A stretch of DNA of 64,000 nt from Actinomycetales bacterium (GCA_015655375.1 JAATFD010000018.1:1-64000); one strand, 5' to 3'. Positions 48,221 through 59,986 are shown, counted from the stretch's first letter. Made by a program: numbers and translations. Notes: generated by a model not told the origin, from the sequence alone.

Positions 48221-49609
48221 ATGACGGAGTACCGCATCGAACACGACACGATGGGCGAGGTGCGTGTTCCAGTGGACGCCCTCTACGGAGCACAGACCCA
48301 GAGAGCAGTGGAGAACTTCCCGATCTCGGGTGAGCGACTGAGTTCGCACCACATTGCAGCGCTCGGCCAGATCAAGCGTGCCGCCGCACTGGCGAACCTC
48401 GAACTTGGTGTCATCGACCAGCAGACCTCCGAGGCGATCGTCGCGGCCGCCGACCAGGTCATCGGCGGTGAACACGACGACGAGTTCCCCATCGACATCT
48501 TCCAGACCGGGTCGGGGACGTCCTCGAATATGAATACCAACGAGGTCATCGCGACGATCGCCTCGAAGGCCTCCGGCTTGAAGGTTCACCCGAACGACCA
48601 TGTCAACGCCTCCCAGTCCTCCAACGACGTCTTCCCCTCCTCAATCCACATCGCCGCCTATCAGGCCGTCGCCGATGTCCTGATCCCGGGTCTGACGACG
48701 TTGGCCGAGGCCCTTGAGGACAAATCGAAGGAGTTCGCCGACGTCGTCAAGTCCGGGCGCACCCACCTGATGGATGCCACTCCGATCACGCTGGGCCAGG
48801 AGTTCTCCGGCTACGCCGCTCAGGTCCGTCACGGCCTCGACCGCATCCAGTCCGCACTGCCGAGGCTCGCCGAGCTGCCCCTGGGCGGAACGGCAGTGGG
48901 CACGGGCATCAACACCCCCAAGGGCTTCTCGGCCCGTGTCATTGAGTTGATCGCGAAGAACACCGGTCTGCCGCTGCGCGAGGCCGACAACCACTTTGAG
49001 GCCCAGGCTGCGCAGGACTCGCTCGTTGAGCTCTCGGGCGTGGTTCGCACGGTCGCGGTCTCCCTGGTCAAGATCTCCAACGACCTGCGGTGGATGAGCT
49101 CGGGTCCGCGCACGGGCATCGGCGAGATCCACCTGCCCGACCTGCAACCCGGTTCCTCGATCATGCCCGGCAAGATCAATCCGGTCCTGCCAGAGGCGAC
49201 CGTCCAGGTGGCCGCCCAGGTCATCGGCAACGATGCGGCGATCACCTTTGCTGGGGCCCAGGGCAACTTCGACCTGCTGGTCATGCTGCCCGTCATGGCC
49301 GCGAACCTCCTGCAGTCGATAAACATCGTCGGCAATGTGACCCGTCTGCTCGCCCAGCGGTGCGTCGAGGGAATCGTCGCGGACGAGGAGACCTGCCTGC
49401 GCCACGCGGAATCCTCGCCGTCGATCGTCACGCCGCTCAACCGTCTGATCGGCTACGAGAACGCGGCGAAGATCGCCAAGCATTCGGTCAAGACCGGCGT
49501 GACGGTTCGCCAGGCCGCCCTCGATCTCGGATTCGTCGATCGCGGCGAGCTGACTCTTGAGCAACTCGACTCCGCCCTCGACGTGCGCTCGATGACCGGG
49601 ACGAACTGA
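48221..49609 (+). CDS. fumC: Fumarate hydratase, class II
   Basis: FumC interconverts fumarate and malate. The 462-residue enzyme has [66 protein letters not shown] and the catalytic loop [24 protein letters not shown] separates it from the aspartase at 35597. There are two adjacent ATG codons; the second (48221) has better spacing to AAGGAG, the first (48218) is the alternative. A hairpin follows. Confidence 0.95.
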   Translation: MTEYRIEHDTMGEVRVPVDALYGAQTQRAVENFPISGERLSSHHIAALGQIKRAAALANLELGVIDQQTSEAIVAAADQVIGGEHDDEFPIDIFQTGSGTSSNMNTNEVIATIASKASGLKVHPNDHVNASQSSNDVFPSSIHIAAYQAVADVLIPGLTTLAEALEDKSKEFADVVKSGRTHLMDATPITLGQEFSGYAAQVRHGLDRIQSALPRLAELPLGGTAVGTGINTPKGFSARVIELIAKNTGLPLREADNHFEAQAAQDSLVELSGVVRTVAVSLVKISNDLRWMSSGPRTGIGEIHLPDLQPGSSIMPGKINPVLPEATVQVAAQVIGNDAAITFAGAQGNFDLLVMLPVMAANLLQSINIVGNVTRLLAQRCVEGIVADEETCLRHAESSPSIVTPLNRLIGYENAAKIAKHSVKTGVTVRQAALDLGFVDRGELTLEQLDSALDVRSMTGTN

Positions 49610-49650
49610 GGCGCCATCCGATCTGGCTTCGTCCGACACCTCGATCCACT

Positions 49651-49683
49651 GATCCCCGGTCCCCGCCAGGGTGACCGGGGATC
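49651..49683 (+). terminator. Terminator after fumC
   Basis: GATCCCCGGT (49651-49660) pairs with ACCGGGGATC (49674-49683), a perfect 10-base-pair stem 41 bases after the fumC stop. Confidence 0.75.
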
Positions 49684-49813
49684 GGAATCTGTGTCGTGTC
49701 GGTGGATGCGGGGGCAACTGTGACCAAAATCCCAGGTGTGTCCGGAGGTCATGGACGTGCAGCAGAGACGCCGATGATCTCGGCGTCGGGGGAGTGCCTG
49801 TTGCTCAAGACTG

Positions 49814-49832
49814 TCAGGTTAGCCTAACCTTC
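49814..49832. promoter_or_regulatory. DtxR/IdeR iron box upstream of efeUOB
   Basis: TCAGGTTAGCCTAACCTTC contains the near-perfect palindrome AGGTTAGCCTAACCT, matching the 19-base consensus TTAGGTTAGGCTAACCTAA. The site lies 28 bases before the efeU start and probably overlaps the -10 region, so iron-loaded DtxR/IdeR would shut the operon. Confidence 0.88.
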
Positions 49833-49860
49833 AGTTCTGTTGTCTCAGAACGGAGCACAG

Positions 49861-50814
49861 GTGTTCGTCGCCAATTTCCTCATCGCCCTTCGTGAGGGTG
49901 TCGAGGCCTCCCTAATCGTCGGGATCCTTGTCGCGTATGTCGTCACGACCGGACATCGGGACCTTCTTCCCAGACTCTGGCTCGGCGTCATCATCGCTGC
50001 CACTGTTCCCCTGGGGCTCGGTGCGGCGATGACGTGGGGGCCCTACACCTTGTCGTTCCAGGCCCAGGAGATCATCGGAGGAAGCCTCTCCCTGGTCGCT
50101 GTCGCCCTGGTGACCTGGATGATCTTCTGGATGGGCAGCCACTCGCGCGAGTTCTCCCATCACCTGCAGGCCGACGCCGAGAAGGAGATGGCGAAGGGCT
50201 CCGAATGGGGCGTCGTGTGGATCGCCGTCGTGGCGGTCGGACGCGAGGGCATCGAGACAGCACTCTTCGTCTGGGCCACCGTGAAGTCCTCGGCCACGAC
50301 TTCGGTCGCGGCCCCTGCCCTAGGTGTTCTTGCCGGCCTTATCGCCGCGGTCGTCATCGGCTGGCTCGTCTACACGGGCGCTGCCCACATCAACCTTCAC
50401 ACCTTCTTCACGGTGACCGGGCTGCTGCTGATCATCGTGGCTGCCGGGATCGTCTCCTATGGGATCGGCGATCTGCAGGAGGCAGGCGTGATCCCCGGTC
50501 AGGGTCACGTGGCGTACGACATTTCCGGAGCGTTCGACGGCCATGTCGTCGGCTGGCTGACGACCTCGTCGTGGTGGTACACACTGCTGGAAGCAATGTT
50601 CAACGTCAACGTCGCCCCGAGCGTTCTTCAGGTCGCGGGCTGGATCGTCTACCTGGTCCTCATCGTGCCGCTCTTCATCCGTTCGAGCTTCGGAGGGCCG
50701 AAGCCTCGTCGTTCGGTGCCCGGCCACGAAGCCGCGGAGACGGACGCCGAGGCATCGTCCAACGCCGCTCAGTCCTTTGCCGCCCCCAGTGCTCCCGCCA
50801 GTACCACTCATTGA
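49861..50814 (+). CDS. efeU: Iron permease EfeU
   Basis: EfeU is the Ftr1-like iron permease of the EfeUOB uptake system. The 317-residue protein begins at GTG 49861 with GGAG just upstream; TTG 49840 is in frame but less likely. Both iron-binding motifs are present: REGVE at residues 11-15 and REGIE at 128-132. Seven or so membrane segments are seen, and a polar Ala/Ser-rich tail ends the protein. It is followed by efeO and efeB in the standard order and preceded by an iron box. Confidence 0.94.
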   Translation: MFVANFLIALREGVEASLIVGILVAYVVTTGHRDLLPRLWLGVIIAATVPLGLGAAMTWGPYTLSFQAQEIIGGSLSLVAVALVTWMIFWMGSHSREFSHHLQADAEKEMAKGSEWGVVWIAVVAVGREGIETALFVWATVKSSATTSVAAPALGVLAGLIAAVVIGWLVYTGAAHINLHTFFTVTGLLLIIVAAGIVSYGIGDLQEAGVIPGQGHVAYDISGAFDGHVVGWLTTSSWWYTLLEAMFNVNVAPSVLQVAGWIVYLVLIVPLFIRSSFGGPKPRRSVPGHEAAETDAEASSNAAQSFAAPSAPASTTH

Positions 50815-50887
50815 TCGACGCCGAGGTCGTGTTCCGGTCGGGACTTCGACACCTTGCCGTCACATCCCCTCACACACAAGGAGAGTC

Positions 50888-52093
50888 ATGAACATCCCGC
50901 GTCACACAGCCCTCGCTGCCGGCGTGCTCGCCGGTGCGTTCGCCCTGTCGGGTTGCGTCGCCAACACTGCCGGAAGCGACTCCGCTTCGAGCGCTTCGGA
51001 GAGCGGGGGAGAGAACGGGCCGCTGACGGTCACGATCGCCGACGACTCGTGCCAGGTCTCCGTGAACACGACTCCCTCGGGAACGACGGTCTTCTCGCTG
51101 ACGAACAACGGCACCGTTCGCAACGAGTTCGAGATCCTGGCCGAGGACAAGCTTCGCATCGTCGGCGAGCGCGAGAACCTCGGCCCCGGAACCACGGTTG
51201 AGTACACGATCGTCCTCCAGCCTGGCACGTACTACACCGCGTGCAAGAAGAACATGGTCGGCGACCTCGTCGGGGCCGCGGAGTTCACGGTGCCGGATTC
51301 CGGTACGACGACCGAGGTCTCCGCCGACGATCAGGAGCTCATCGATTCTGCGGTGACCAACTACACCTCCTATATCAAGGACCAGTCCGGTCAACTCCTG
51401 ACCAAGACCCAGGAGTTCGCTGACCTGTACTCTGCCGGAGACTTCGACGGTGCACGCGCCGCCTACCCGCTGGCCCGTCAGTACTATGAGCGCATTGAGC
51501 CGACCGCCGAGGCCTTCGGCGACATCGATCCCGAGCTCGACCTTCGCGAGGCCGACTGGCAGGAAGAGGGCTCCGAGGGCGAGTGGACCGGTTGGCACGC
51601 CATCGAGAAGGATCTGTGGAGGCCGGATGGCTACCAGGGCTTCTCCGACGACGAGCGCGCGACGATGGCGAACAAGCTCGTGGAGGACACCCAGAGCCTG
51701 TACGACCTCGTCTATGGGGCGGACTTCTCCGTCAACATCGATGACATCTCCAACGGTGCGATCAGCCTCCTCGAAGAGGTTGCGACCTCGAAGATCACCG
51801 GTGAGGAGGAGACCTTCTCCCACACCGACCTCTACGACTTCGTCGCAAATGTCGAGGGCGCCAAGGTCGCTTATGGCAACGTCGAGGACATCGCGACAAA
51901 GAACGACCCCGATCTCGCGACCTCGATCTCGAAGGCTTTCGACGACATGGACGCCGAGCTCGCGACCTTCACGGACGGTGACGGCTACCTCTCCTATGAC
52001 ACGGTCGACGAGGCCCGGCGCAAGACGCTGTCCGACAAGGTCAACGCGCTGCGCCTCCCGCTGGCGAAGCTGACGACGGCGATCGTCAAATGA
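50888..52093 (+). CDS. efeO: Iron uptake lipoprotein EfeO
   Basis: EfeO captures iron outside the membrane for EfeU. The 401-residue protein has a lipoprotein signal with lipobox LSGC (Cys23), a cupredoxin-like domain at about 45-135 and an imelysin (M75-type) domain from 145 on, with the metal motif HAIE (His237, Glu240). ATG 50888 has AAGGAGAG upstream. It overlaps efeB by four bases (ATGA). Confidence 0.94.
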   Translation: MNIPRHTALAAGVLAGAFALSGCVANTAGSDSASSASESGGENGPLTVTIADDSCQVSVNTTPSGTTVFSLTNNGTVRNEFEILAEDKLRIVGERENLGPGTTVEYTIVLQPGTYYTACKKNMVGDLVGAAEFTVPDSGTTTEVSADDQELIDSAVTNYTSYIKDQSGQLLTKTQEFADLYSAGDFDGARAAYPLARQYYERIEPTAEAFGDIDPELDLREADWQEEGSEGEWTGWHAIEKDLWRPDGYQGFSDDERATMANKLVEDTQSLYDLVYGADFSVNIDDISNGAISLLEEVATSKITGEEETFSHTDLYDFVANVEGAKVAYGNVEDIATKNDPDLATSISKAFDDMDAELATFTDGDGYLSYDTVDEARRKTLSDKVNALRLPLAKLTTAIVK

Positions 52094-53535
52094 CAGACTC
52101 CGATCGGTCCGCCGGTCGAGGGGCGGGAGACGCAGAGGAGTCACAGGACCCAACTGCGACTCCCGCCGTCGATGAGAGTCCTGCCAAGTCCGGCGCCGGC
52201 GGGCCACCCGCCGGGGTGACCCCTCACGGACACGACAGCGCAGGACACGGCAGGGGAGAGCGCGAAAAGCCCCACGGATTCTCTAGGCGGCAGTTCCTCG
52301 GTCTGGCAGGGCTGGGGACTCTTGCCCTCGGCCTCGGTGGAGCGGGCGGCTATGGCCTCGCCTCGCGCAAGGCTGGTGATGGCATGTCCGGCGCCGTCAT
52401 GAAGAAGTCCTACCCCTTCCGCGGTGAGCACCAACAGGGGATCATCACTCCCGCCCAGCAACAGATGCACACCGCCGCCTTCGATCTCACGACGGATTCG
52501 CGTGACGACCTGATCCAGCTCCTCACCGACTGGACGCTGGCGGCTGAGCGGATGACGATGGGTGAGCCCATCCAGGATCCGAGCACCGACAAGGGGGCCC
52601 CTCCCGGAGACACTGGGGAGACCTACGGGTCGGGACCGGCCTCATTGACGATCACGTTCGGCGTGGGCAAGTCACTCTTCCGCACCGATGACGGGACCGA
52701 TCGCTTCAGCATCGGCGACAGGATGCCCGTCGCTCTGGAGAACGGCATCCCCAAGATGGCAGCGGAGAAGCTGGACCCAGCCCGAGGTGGCGGCGACCTC
52801 ATCATCGAGGCCTGCTCGGAGGATTCGATGGTCAACCTCCACGCGCTCCACGACCTCACGCGTGTCGCCTTTGGGCGGGCGACGATGCGGTGGACGCAGC
52901 TGGGCTATGGGCGCACCTCGTCGACCTCGAAGGATCAGGAGACCCCGCGGAACCTGTTCGGCTTCAAGGACGGGACCGACAACATCAAGGCCGAGGAGCC
53001 GGAGGAGGAGCTGAACAAGCGCCTGTGGATCCAGTCCACCGATGATCAGGGCTCATGGGCGGCCGGCGGCACCTACCTCTGCTTCCGCAAGATCAAGATG
53101 ATGATGGAAGTCTGGGACGAGCTGGCGCTGGGCGAGCAAGAGCGCACGATTGGGCGTGACAAGCTCGAGGGCGCTCCTCTCTCCGGTGGCGAGGAATTCA
53201 CCGATCCGGACTTCCAGAAGCAATCCGGCGGTGCACCAGCCATCGAGGCCGACTCCCACGTCGCGCTCATGCATCCGGACAATAATTCGGGTCGACGGAT
53301 GCTGCGTCGTGGGTACAACTACCTCGAGGGGGTCGACTACCTCGGTCGGCTCGATGCCGGGCTCTTCTTCATCGCGCTGGTGCGCGATCCCGCGGACGGA
53401 TTCATTCCCGTCCTGTCCAAGATGAGCCAGGACCTGCTCACGGATTACCTCCAGCATGTCGCATCCTCGGTGTACCTGGTCCTGCCGGGGGTCGGGGAGA
53501 ATGACACCTACGTCGGTCAGAAGCTCTTCTCATGA
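52090..53535 (+). CDS. efeB: Tat-exported DyP-type peroxidase EfeB
   Basis: EfeB is a heme peroxidase exported folded by Tat; in the Efe system it oxidises ferrous iron or handles heme. In its 481 residues the Tat motif SRRQFLGLAG is at 65-74 after a long, polar N-terminal region of about 60 residues. The DyP motif GFKDG is at 291-295 and the heme-ligand histidine is probably His395 in MHPDNN, followed by GRRMLRRGYNY. It overlaps efeO and ends at a hairpin. Confidence 0.94.
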   Translation: MTDSDRSAGRGAGDAEESQDPTATPAVDESPAKSGAGGPPAGVTPHGHDSAGHGRGEREKPHGFSRRQFLGLAGLGTLALGLGGAGGYGLASRKAGDGMSGAVMKKSYPFRGEHQQGIITPAQQQMHTAAFDLTTDSRDDLIQLLTDWTLAAERMTMGEPIQDPSTDKGAPPGDTGETYGSGPASLTITFGVGKSLFRTDDGTDRFSIGDRMPVALENGIPKMAAEKLDPARGGGDLIIEACSEDSMVNLHALHDLTRVAFGRATMRWTQLGYGRTSSTSKDQETPRNLFGFKDGTDNIKAEEPEEELNKRLWIQSTDDQGSWAAGGTYLCFRKIKMMMEVWDELALGEQERTIGRDKLEGAPLSGGEEFTDPDFQKQSGGAPAIEADSHVALMHPDNNSGRRMLRRGYNYLEGVDYLGRLDAGLFFIALVRDPADGFIPVLSKMSQDLLTDYLQHVASSVYLVLPGVGENDTYVGQKLFS

Positions 53536-53576
53536 GGACTTGTTGAGAACGATCTGAGCCGATCAGACGGTATCCA

Positions 53577-53615
53577 GGCAGAGCGTCTCGTCCAGTGTGG
53601 GCGGGACGCTCTGCC
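53577..53615 (+). terminator. Terminator after efeB
   Basis: GGCAGAGCGTC (53577-53587) pairs with GACGCTCTGCC (53605-53615), an 11-base-pair stem with a 17-base loop, 41 bases after the efeB stop. Confidence 0.75.
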
Positions 53616-53783
53616 GTCCGGGTGTGAGCGATGGAAGGCGAGTTTCTGACGGGGTGACAGGTCCTGTCACCACAATTTCGCGTTCCGTACGCCTTCGGGC
53701 CTACTGTGGACGGGCGTCATCGCGAGCCGTGCGGTCTCCTCGGCCCCGATGTGATCCACCATCGTCGTCCCGGAGGAAGCCTC

Positions 53784-54926
53784 ATGGTCTCGCGTCCCGA
53801 TCTCCCTGCCGTCATTGGATCCGTCCGGCCCCACGAGTGGGCCTATTCGCGCTCGCCGATGATCCTGTACTGGGAGCTCACCCTGGCCTGCAAACTGGTG
53901 TGCCGACACTGCCGGGCGAAGGCCATGCGCCGGGCGTTGCCCGGTGAGCTGACAACGGCCCAGGCGGTCAGCGTCCTTGACGACATCACCGGATTCGGTG
54001 CGCCGATGCCGCACCTCGTGTTGACGGGTGGAGATCCCCTGGAACGCGCGGATCTCGACGAGATCATGAGCGCCGCTCGCGCGAGGAGGATCGGGGTGTC
54101 GCTGGCGCCCTCGGTCACTCCACTGCTGACCAAGGATCGACTGCGCGAGCTGCGCGACGCGGGGATGCATGCGATCTCGCTCAGCCTGGACGGGTCGTGT
54201 GCCGAGATCCACGATGGGATTCGCCGTGTGCCCGGCACCTTCGACCAGACGATGGAGGCCTTCGCTTGGTGCGAGGAACTCGGCATCCCGGTCCAGGTCA
54301 ACACCTTGGTCACTGCCGACACTGCTCCCGATCTGATCAACAGCTATCACCTGTTGGAGACCAAGAAGATCACGCGCTGGACGCTGTTTTTCCTCATCCA
54401 CACGGGTCGTGGCGTGATGCTCAACGAGGTCAGTCCCGAGCAATCCGAAGAGCTGCTGTCGAGCCTGTGGGAGCTCAACAAGACGTCTTCGTTCCCGATC
54501 TCGACGACCGAGGCGATCCACTACCGTCGCGTCGCCGCCGAGGAGATGCGGAGCCGAGGCATGAGCGAGGCCGAGATGCTGGCTTCGCACGCGGCGCATG
54601 CCTGGGGCATCCGCGACGGCAATGGGATCGCGTTCATCTCCCACATCGGGGAGCTGACTCCGTCGGGCTTCATGCCCGAAGTCCTCGGCAATGTCACGCA
54701 GGAGTCGATCGTCGACCTCTACCAGTCCCATCCGCTGATGCAGGCACTGCGGGATCCGTCGACCTTCCACGGCAAGTGCGGGGTGTGTGAGTACAACCAG
54801 TGGTGCGGTGGTGCTCGCTCGCGGGCCTATGCGGCGTCTGGGGACCCGCTGGGCGAGGATCCGCTGTGCACCTACGTGCCGGGAACGGACGTGAGGAATG
54901 GGTTGATGCCGGTCACCGTCGGCTGA
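53784..54926 (+). CDS. Radical SAM/SPASM protein related to NirJ and AhbD
   Basis: A 380-residue radical SAM enzyme. Cys36, Cys40 and Cys43 (ACKLVCRHC) bind the [4Fe-4S]-SAM cluster; VLTGGDPLERADL and SLSLDGSCAEIHDGIR follow. The C-terminal SPASM-like part has CGVCEYNQWCGGARSRAYA and a final Cys in DPLC. The whole best fits the BA_1875-like family (TIGR04053), related to the heme d1 and alternative heme enzymes NirJ and AhbD; the actual reaction is unknown. ATG 53784 has GGAGGAA five bases upstream. Its place after efeUOB may link it to iron or heme handling. Confidence 0.85.
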   Translation: MVSRPDLPAVIGSVRPHEWAYSRSPMILYWELTLACKLVCRHCRAKAMRRALPGELTTAQAVSVLDDITGFGAPMPHLVLTGGDPLERADLDEIMSAARARRIGVSLAPSVTPLLTKDRLRELRDAGMHAISLSLDGSCAEIHDGIRRVPGTFDQTMEAFAWCEELGIPVQVNTLVTADTAPDLINSYHLLETKKITRWTLFFLIHTGRGVMLNEVSPEQSEELLSSLWELNKTSSFPISTTEAIHYRRVAAEEMRSRGMSEAEMLASHAAHAWGIRDGNGIAFISHIGELTPSGFMPEVLGNVTQESIVDLYQSHPLMQALRDPSTFHGKCGVCEYNQWCGGARSRAYAASGDPLGEDPLCTYVPGTDVRNGLMPVTVG

Positions 54927-54927
54927 G

Positions 54928-55289
54928 TCAGCGCATCCGTTTGACGGCACTGACCCCGGCGGCCGAAGCGAGCACCCACAGCGCCAGCGTCACGACGATG
55001 CCGGAAACGAGGAGCACCTGGATGAAGGCTTGGCCTTCCGCGCCCATTGCGAGTCCCGCGATCAGGCAGCCCACGGCGTGGAAGGTGTCGACGGCCGCTG
55101 CTGCCGCGAGCACTGGCCAAGCCGCGCGGTGAGCGGTGTCCCAGGCATTCTGTGAGGCCATGACCTCCCGGTTGCGCAGCCCGAGCGGGGAGTCTTTCGG
55201 CAGGGTTCCCTCTCGTCCTCGCCAAGCGGCGATCCCGAGGACCACGGCGACGCCCACGAAGACGAGGGCGCCGACGATCGCCAATCCAC

Positions 55290-55293
<4 letters not shown>
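54928..55293 (-). CDS. SdpI-family small membrane protein
   Basis: A 121-residue protein with three hydrophobic segments and the SdpI-type motif LGLRNREVMASQNAWDTAHRAAW between the first and second. SdpI of Bacillus gives immunity to the SdpC toxin, but most family members have no known role. It starts at GTG 55293, overlapping the nadE stop by four bases, and converges on the radical SAM gene with one base between the stops. It is probably co-transcribed with nadE. Confidence 0.8.
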
Positions 55294-57398
<2,105 letters not shown>

Positions 57399-57560
57399 GT
57401 GCTCTCCTTGATTCGCTGGACTCCATTGTGCCGTCTTCATGGGCTCTCCCGAAGTCTGTCCCAATGCAACCGTGAGACTTGTGGCTGCTCACGAGAACTC
57501 GTTGCACAGCCACCGATCAACTGAGCGGCCACCACTTTCGCTGACGAGGATTGAAATTGA

Positions 57561-58256
57561 TCAGTCGTTGGCGCTGCTGGAGTCGACCTGAGCCCCGGGC
57601 CATCCGGAGATGAGCGCACGGAGTCCGATCTGATACTGGACGGACCTGCGTTCCGCCTGGTCATGGCGGTGCTCGCGGAGCGGCTCCAAGAGGCGTGCAA
57701 CCCGGGGGAGCCCCTCGACCGCGCGGGTGAATTCCTCCGAATTACTCTCGCCTCCTGCTCCGCCAGCGGGTTCGGCGGCCTCGGCGATGACGGAGCCGGT
57801 CGTGTAGGAAGCGACGCTGTTGAGCAGCCCCAAGACATTCAGGCCGCTCGGCATTCCAGCGGCCTCCAGTGCGGCGAGGCACTGCTCGATCAGTGTGAGC
57901 TGCGGAGTCGTGACCAAGGGGTGGGTGGAGACCAGCGACAGGACATTGGGGTGGTCGAGAAGGACCTCGCGCAGCCGACACATGGCGGTGAACAGGCCGG
58001 TGTCCCACGACTCGCTGGTATCGATGGACTGAGGGGCGAGGGCTTGCGACCAAACGAGCTCGGTGACGCCATCCAGCAGGGCCCCCTTGTTGCGCACGTG
58101 CCGGTAGATCGCCATGGGATCGACACCGAGGTCGGAGCCGAGACGCCGCATCGTCAGGGCGCCCAGACCGTCTGAGTCGATGATCTGTAGGGCGAAGCGA
58201 AGGATGTAATCGCGCGTCAACGCGGGTCTGGTCGCTCGCTCGCCCGGTTCGATCAC
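57561..58256 (-). CDS. TetR-family regulator of the ABC exporter operon
   Basis: A 231-residue regulator. Residues 14-60 form the HTH (TRDYILRFALQIIDSDGLGALTMRRLGSDLGVDPMAIYRHV). The C-terminal region resembles that of tetracycline-repressor-type members. It is the last gene of the ATPase-permease-regulator operon and overlaps the permease by four bases. Two inverted repeats over the operon promoter are its likely operators. Confidence 0.88.
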   Translation of the reverse strand: MIEPGERATRPALTRDYILRFALQIIDSDGLGALTMRRLGSDLGVDPMAIYRHVRNKGALLDGVTELVWSQALAPQSIDTSESWDTGLFTAMCRLREVLLDHPNVLSLVSTHPLVTTPQLTLIEQCLAALEAAGMPSGLNVLGLLNSVASYTTGSVIAEAAEPAGGAGGESNSEEFTRAVEGLPRVARLLEPLREHRHDQAERRSVQYQIGLRALISGWPGAQVDSSSAND

Positions 58257-59019
58257 GTGTCGCTGCCCTTTTCCTGGTCGACGTGGAAGCGGGTCGCGCC
58301 GATGAGGGCGAACGCCGCCGCAAAGCTGACCATGATCCCGATCTGCGGAAGGACCGTCGTCACGGTGGCCCCGTCCAGACTAATGCGTTCCACGGCCTGC
58401 ATTGCCCAATAGGCCGGGCTCGCATGCGCAACGGTGTGCGCCCAGTCGGGGAAGGAATCGGTCGAGCCGAGTGCCCCGCCGACTCCCGCCATCAGCATGC
58501 CCAGGAGGTTCGACAGGCTCATCGCCAGGTCTCTGGTCGGGGACAGTGAGACGATCATGATCCCGAACGCGCACAGCACGACAGAGAAGACGGAGATGAC
58601 GAGGATGAGGGCGAGTGGACTGCCCGTTGGCCGATAGCCGAAGAAGAGAGCGCCCAGGCCGACGACGGCCAACAACTGGACGAGCTGGATCAGGTAGGCG
58701 ACGGAAGTCTTGCCGGTCAGGACGTCGGCAGTGGAGGCGGCACTGACGCGCAGACGGTCCCAGGTCCCCCAGGCGTACTCGTCGAAGAACATCGAGATCA
58801 CCTGCTGGACGGCGAGAAACGCGAAGAGGATTCCGAAGCCGGGAACGACTTGTTCTGCCCCGCTCGCCTGGGCGTATCCCTGGGCCTGGAGCTGCGCTTT
58901 TGCCGCGGGGATGAGGAATGGCGTCAGCACCAGTGGCATGACGATCATCAACACGTGCACGACGGTAGCTGCAGCAGGACGTTCGTGCGGGCGACGGCGA
59001 GGCTACGCGGCAACGACAT
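58253..59019 (-). pseudogene. ABC-2 type exporter permease, frameshifted near the N-terminus
   Basis: From ATG 59019, which has a perfect AGGAGG six bases upstream and overlaps the ATPase gene, the first frame reads MSLPRSLAVARTNVLLQL and then stops at 58948. The real permease continues in another frame: ATVVHVLMIVMPLVLTPFL through to the end at 58253, about 235 residues with six membrane segments and QVISMFFDEYAWGTWDRLRVS in the first cytoplasmic loop. Joining them needs one extra base near 58962-58968. No slippery site is visible, so this is a mutation or a sequence error. GTG 58960 could give a truncated protein but lacks a ribosome site. Confidence 0.75.
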
Positions 59020-59971
59020 CGCAGGCCTCCTGGTCAGATGCGAGGGAGTCGTGCGTGGCCTCGACGATGGCGAGGTAGGCCGTTTCCAATGTGGCCGGGA
59101 CGAGGCGCACGTCGGCGAGATGGTCGGCGTGCACGCCCCCGCAGGCCAGAAGGCTCGCGAGGAGTGATCCGGGCGTGCCCTGCGGGTGTTCCGGCCTGAG
59201 CGTGTTGCCCTCACGGTGCCATCCCGGGAGTTCGGGCGCCTCCTCGGTGAACGCGACGTCGAGGGTGGGTTGGGCCCACCTGGCGATGAGGTCGTCAATG
59301 GGTCCGTCTGCTGCGATCTGACCTCCGGCCAAAACCGCCACGCGACCCCCGAGCTGCTCCATCTCGGGGAGGTAATGCGTGGTGTAGACGACCGCGGCCC
59401 CGTCCTCGGTCAGGGCGTGGACGGCGTCGAGGATCCGGAGGCGGCTCCCGACATCCGCGCCGACTGTCGGTTCATCGAGGAAGAGGATCTCCGGCTGGTG
59501 GACCAGAGCGATCGCCGTGTGAAGGCGACGCTTCTGCCCGCCGGACAGAGTCGCTGCGCTTTGGCGGGCCTGGGGGCCGAGGTCGAACGACTCCAGGAGC
59601 GTGTCGGCACGGGCTGCCGCGTCGTGCCTGCTCAGACCGTTGATCTCACCGAACGCCCGGAGGTTCTGGCGAGTGGTGAGATGAGGGTAGATCCCGAGCT
59701 CCTGCGGAGCGATCCCCACGTGTGCCCCGACCCGGTTCGGGTGGCGCCTGACATTGGTTCCCGTGACGACGACGTCTCCGGAATCGGCGGGGAGCAGACC
59801 TGTCATGATCCGGATCATGGTGGTCTTGCCCGCGCCGTTCGGTCCGAGCAGGTTGAGCACTTCGCCCGGGCGGACGTCCAGATCGATGCCGGTGAGAACG
59901 GGGTGGTCGGCGAATCGTTTGTGCACGTCGGACAGGTGAATGACCTGCTTCGTGTCTACACTGTAGTTCAT
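59003..59971 (-). CDS. ABC exporter ATP-binding protein
   Basis: A 322-residue ATPase of the drug/antibiotic exporter type. Walker A GPNGAGKTT is at residues 43-51, then the signature LSGGQKRR, Walker B ILFLDEPT and the switch YTTHYLPEMEQL. A C-terminal extension of about 90 residues is usual for this subfamily. ATG 59971 is the start, read from a leaderless promoter; no ribosome site is present. The 3' end overlaps the permease start by 17 bases. The substrate is unknown. Confidence 0.92.
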   Translation of the reverse strand: MNYSVDTKQVIHLSDVHKRFADHPVLTGIDLDVRPGEVLNLLGPNGAGKTTMIRIMTGLLPADSGDVVVTGTNVRRHPNRVGAHVGIAPQELGIYPHLTTRQNLRAFGEINGLSRHDAAARADTLLESFDLGPQARQSAATLSGGQKRRLHTAIALVHQPEILFLDEPTVGADVGSRLRILDAVHALTEDGAAVVYTTHYLPEMEQLGGRVAVLAGGQIAADGPIDDLIARWAQPTLDVAFTEEAPELPGWHREGNTLRPEHPQGTPGSLLASLLACGGVHADHLADVRLVPATLETAYLAIVEATHDSLASDQEACDVVAA

Positions 59972-59986
59972 GTCTACAACGTAGAC
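59954..59986. promoter_or_regulatory. Two TetR-type operators over the ABC operon start
   Basis: GTCTACAACGTAGAC (59972-59986) is a perfect 6-3-6 inverted repeat and GTCTACACTGTAGTT (59954-59968) a slightly imperfect copy, with centres 18 bases apart. The first covers the -10 box on the minus strand, the second the first codons of the ATPase gene. They are the likely targets of the TetR protein encoded at the operon end. Confidence 0.72.
59978..59983 (-). promoter_or_regulatory. -10 box of a leaderless promoter for the ABC operon
   Basis: On the minus strand TACGTT is followed by six bases and the ATG at 59971. The box lies inside the perfect TetR-type operator. Confidence 0.55.
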
